Shown here in pieces: positions 12,516-12,626 of a stretch of DNA of 12,626 bases. Each line of letters starts with the position of its first letter. The stretch's first letter is position 1. Made by a program: the position numbers and the translations under genes. The notes under the pieces were generated by a model. It had not been told where the DNA came from. It made no database searches and saw only the letters and a list, made by a program, of their open reading frames with translations. The DNA is from Baffinella frigidus (Eukaryota > Cryptophyceae > Cryptomonadales > Baffinellaceae): positions 28,570 to 41,195 of the forward strand of contig MU647240.1 of assembly GCA_026770585.1 (NCBI GenBank), read 5' to 3'.

Positions 12516-12626
12516 AGTAACAGTGGAAATGATGAGGGGTAGGCAGTGGTGAAGGACCTGTGGGCGCTGCTCACCGAGACAAAGGTCGAGAGCGAGACGT
12601 CTCAGAACAAAAGTGGACCCTCTGTT
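12516..12626 (+). repeat. Second copy of the 12140-12234 core, cut by window end
   Basis: Matches the core of 12103-12268 at roughly 85% by eye, with an extra insert of about a dozen bases near 12550. The left terminal repeat is not the same, and the right end lies beyond the window. Confidence 0.7.

Noticed and set aside
12053-12574. 173-codon minus-strand open frame
   Set aside because: It spans two different inverted-repeat elements and part of a duplicated core; no motif supports a real protein.

Overview
This window looks like nuclear DNA from a eukaryote, probably an alga or other protist, in a repeat-dense (possibly subtelomeric) setting. The reasons are AATAAA-type poly(A) signals, a gene that makes sense only when spliced, interstitial plant-type telomere heptamers (TTTAGGG) near 1010 and 9480, a heptamer satellite at the left edge, and dozens of short inverted-repeat (MITE-like) elements. 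There is no rRNA, tRNA, operon structure or bacterial gene signal. The species cannot be named from the sequence.

Layout. 1-284: satellite of 7-bp units, including a 21-bp higher-order form. 282-4140: gene-poor mosaic of MITE-like elements, mainly a 105-bp family with TATCCCTTAAGTG ends and a 103-123-bp family with TACAGGGGTACCTCGCTCAT-like ends, both sharing a CCTAGG/CCCTACGGTAGGG core. 4336-7440: large inverted duplication holding two convergent, 95% identical copies of an unrecognised 246-residue protein, plus strand 4997-5737 and minus strand 5976-6716, separated by a GC-rich spacer with alternating purine-pyrimidine DNA. Coding and 3' parts are almost identical; upstream arms are much more diverged.

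7773-8566: three spliced segments that read as the N-terminus of a Pep12/SYP2/syntaxin-7-like Qa-SNARE. Intron 2 is almost entirely a MITE-like element whose right edge forms the TAG acceptor, and another element begins at the end of exon 3. The SNARE helix and the membrane anchor were not found. 8734-12626: gene-poor, with several further inverted-repeat families, 17-bp and 22-bp tandem repeats, a long GA microsatellite, and a 165-bp near-perfect hairpin element. One motif, TGTAGTAATTTTC, recurs in at least eight places.

The genes do not form a pathway. The most notable features are the convergent gene palindrome, the element that appears to serve as an intron in the SNARE gene, and the modular relationships among the MITE families. 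All identities, splice sites and alignments were worked out by eye.
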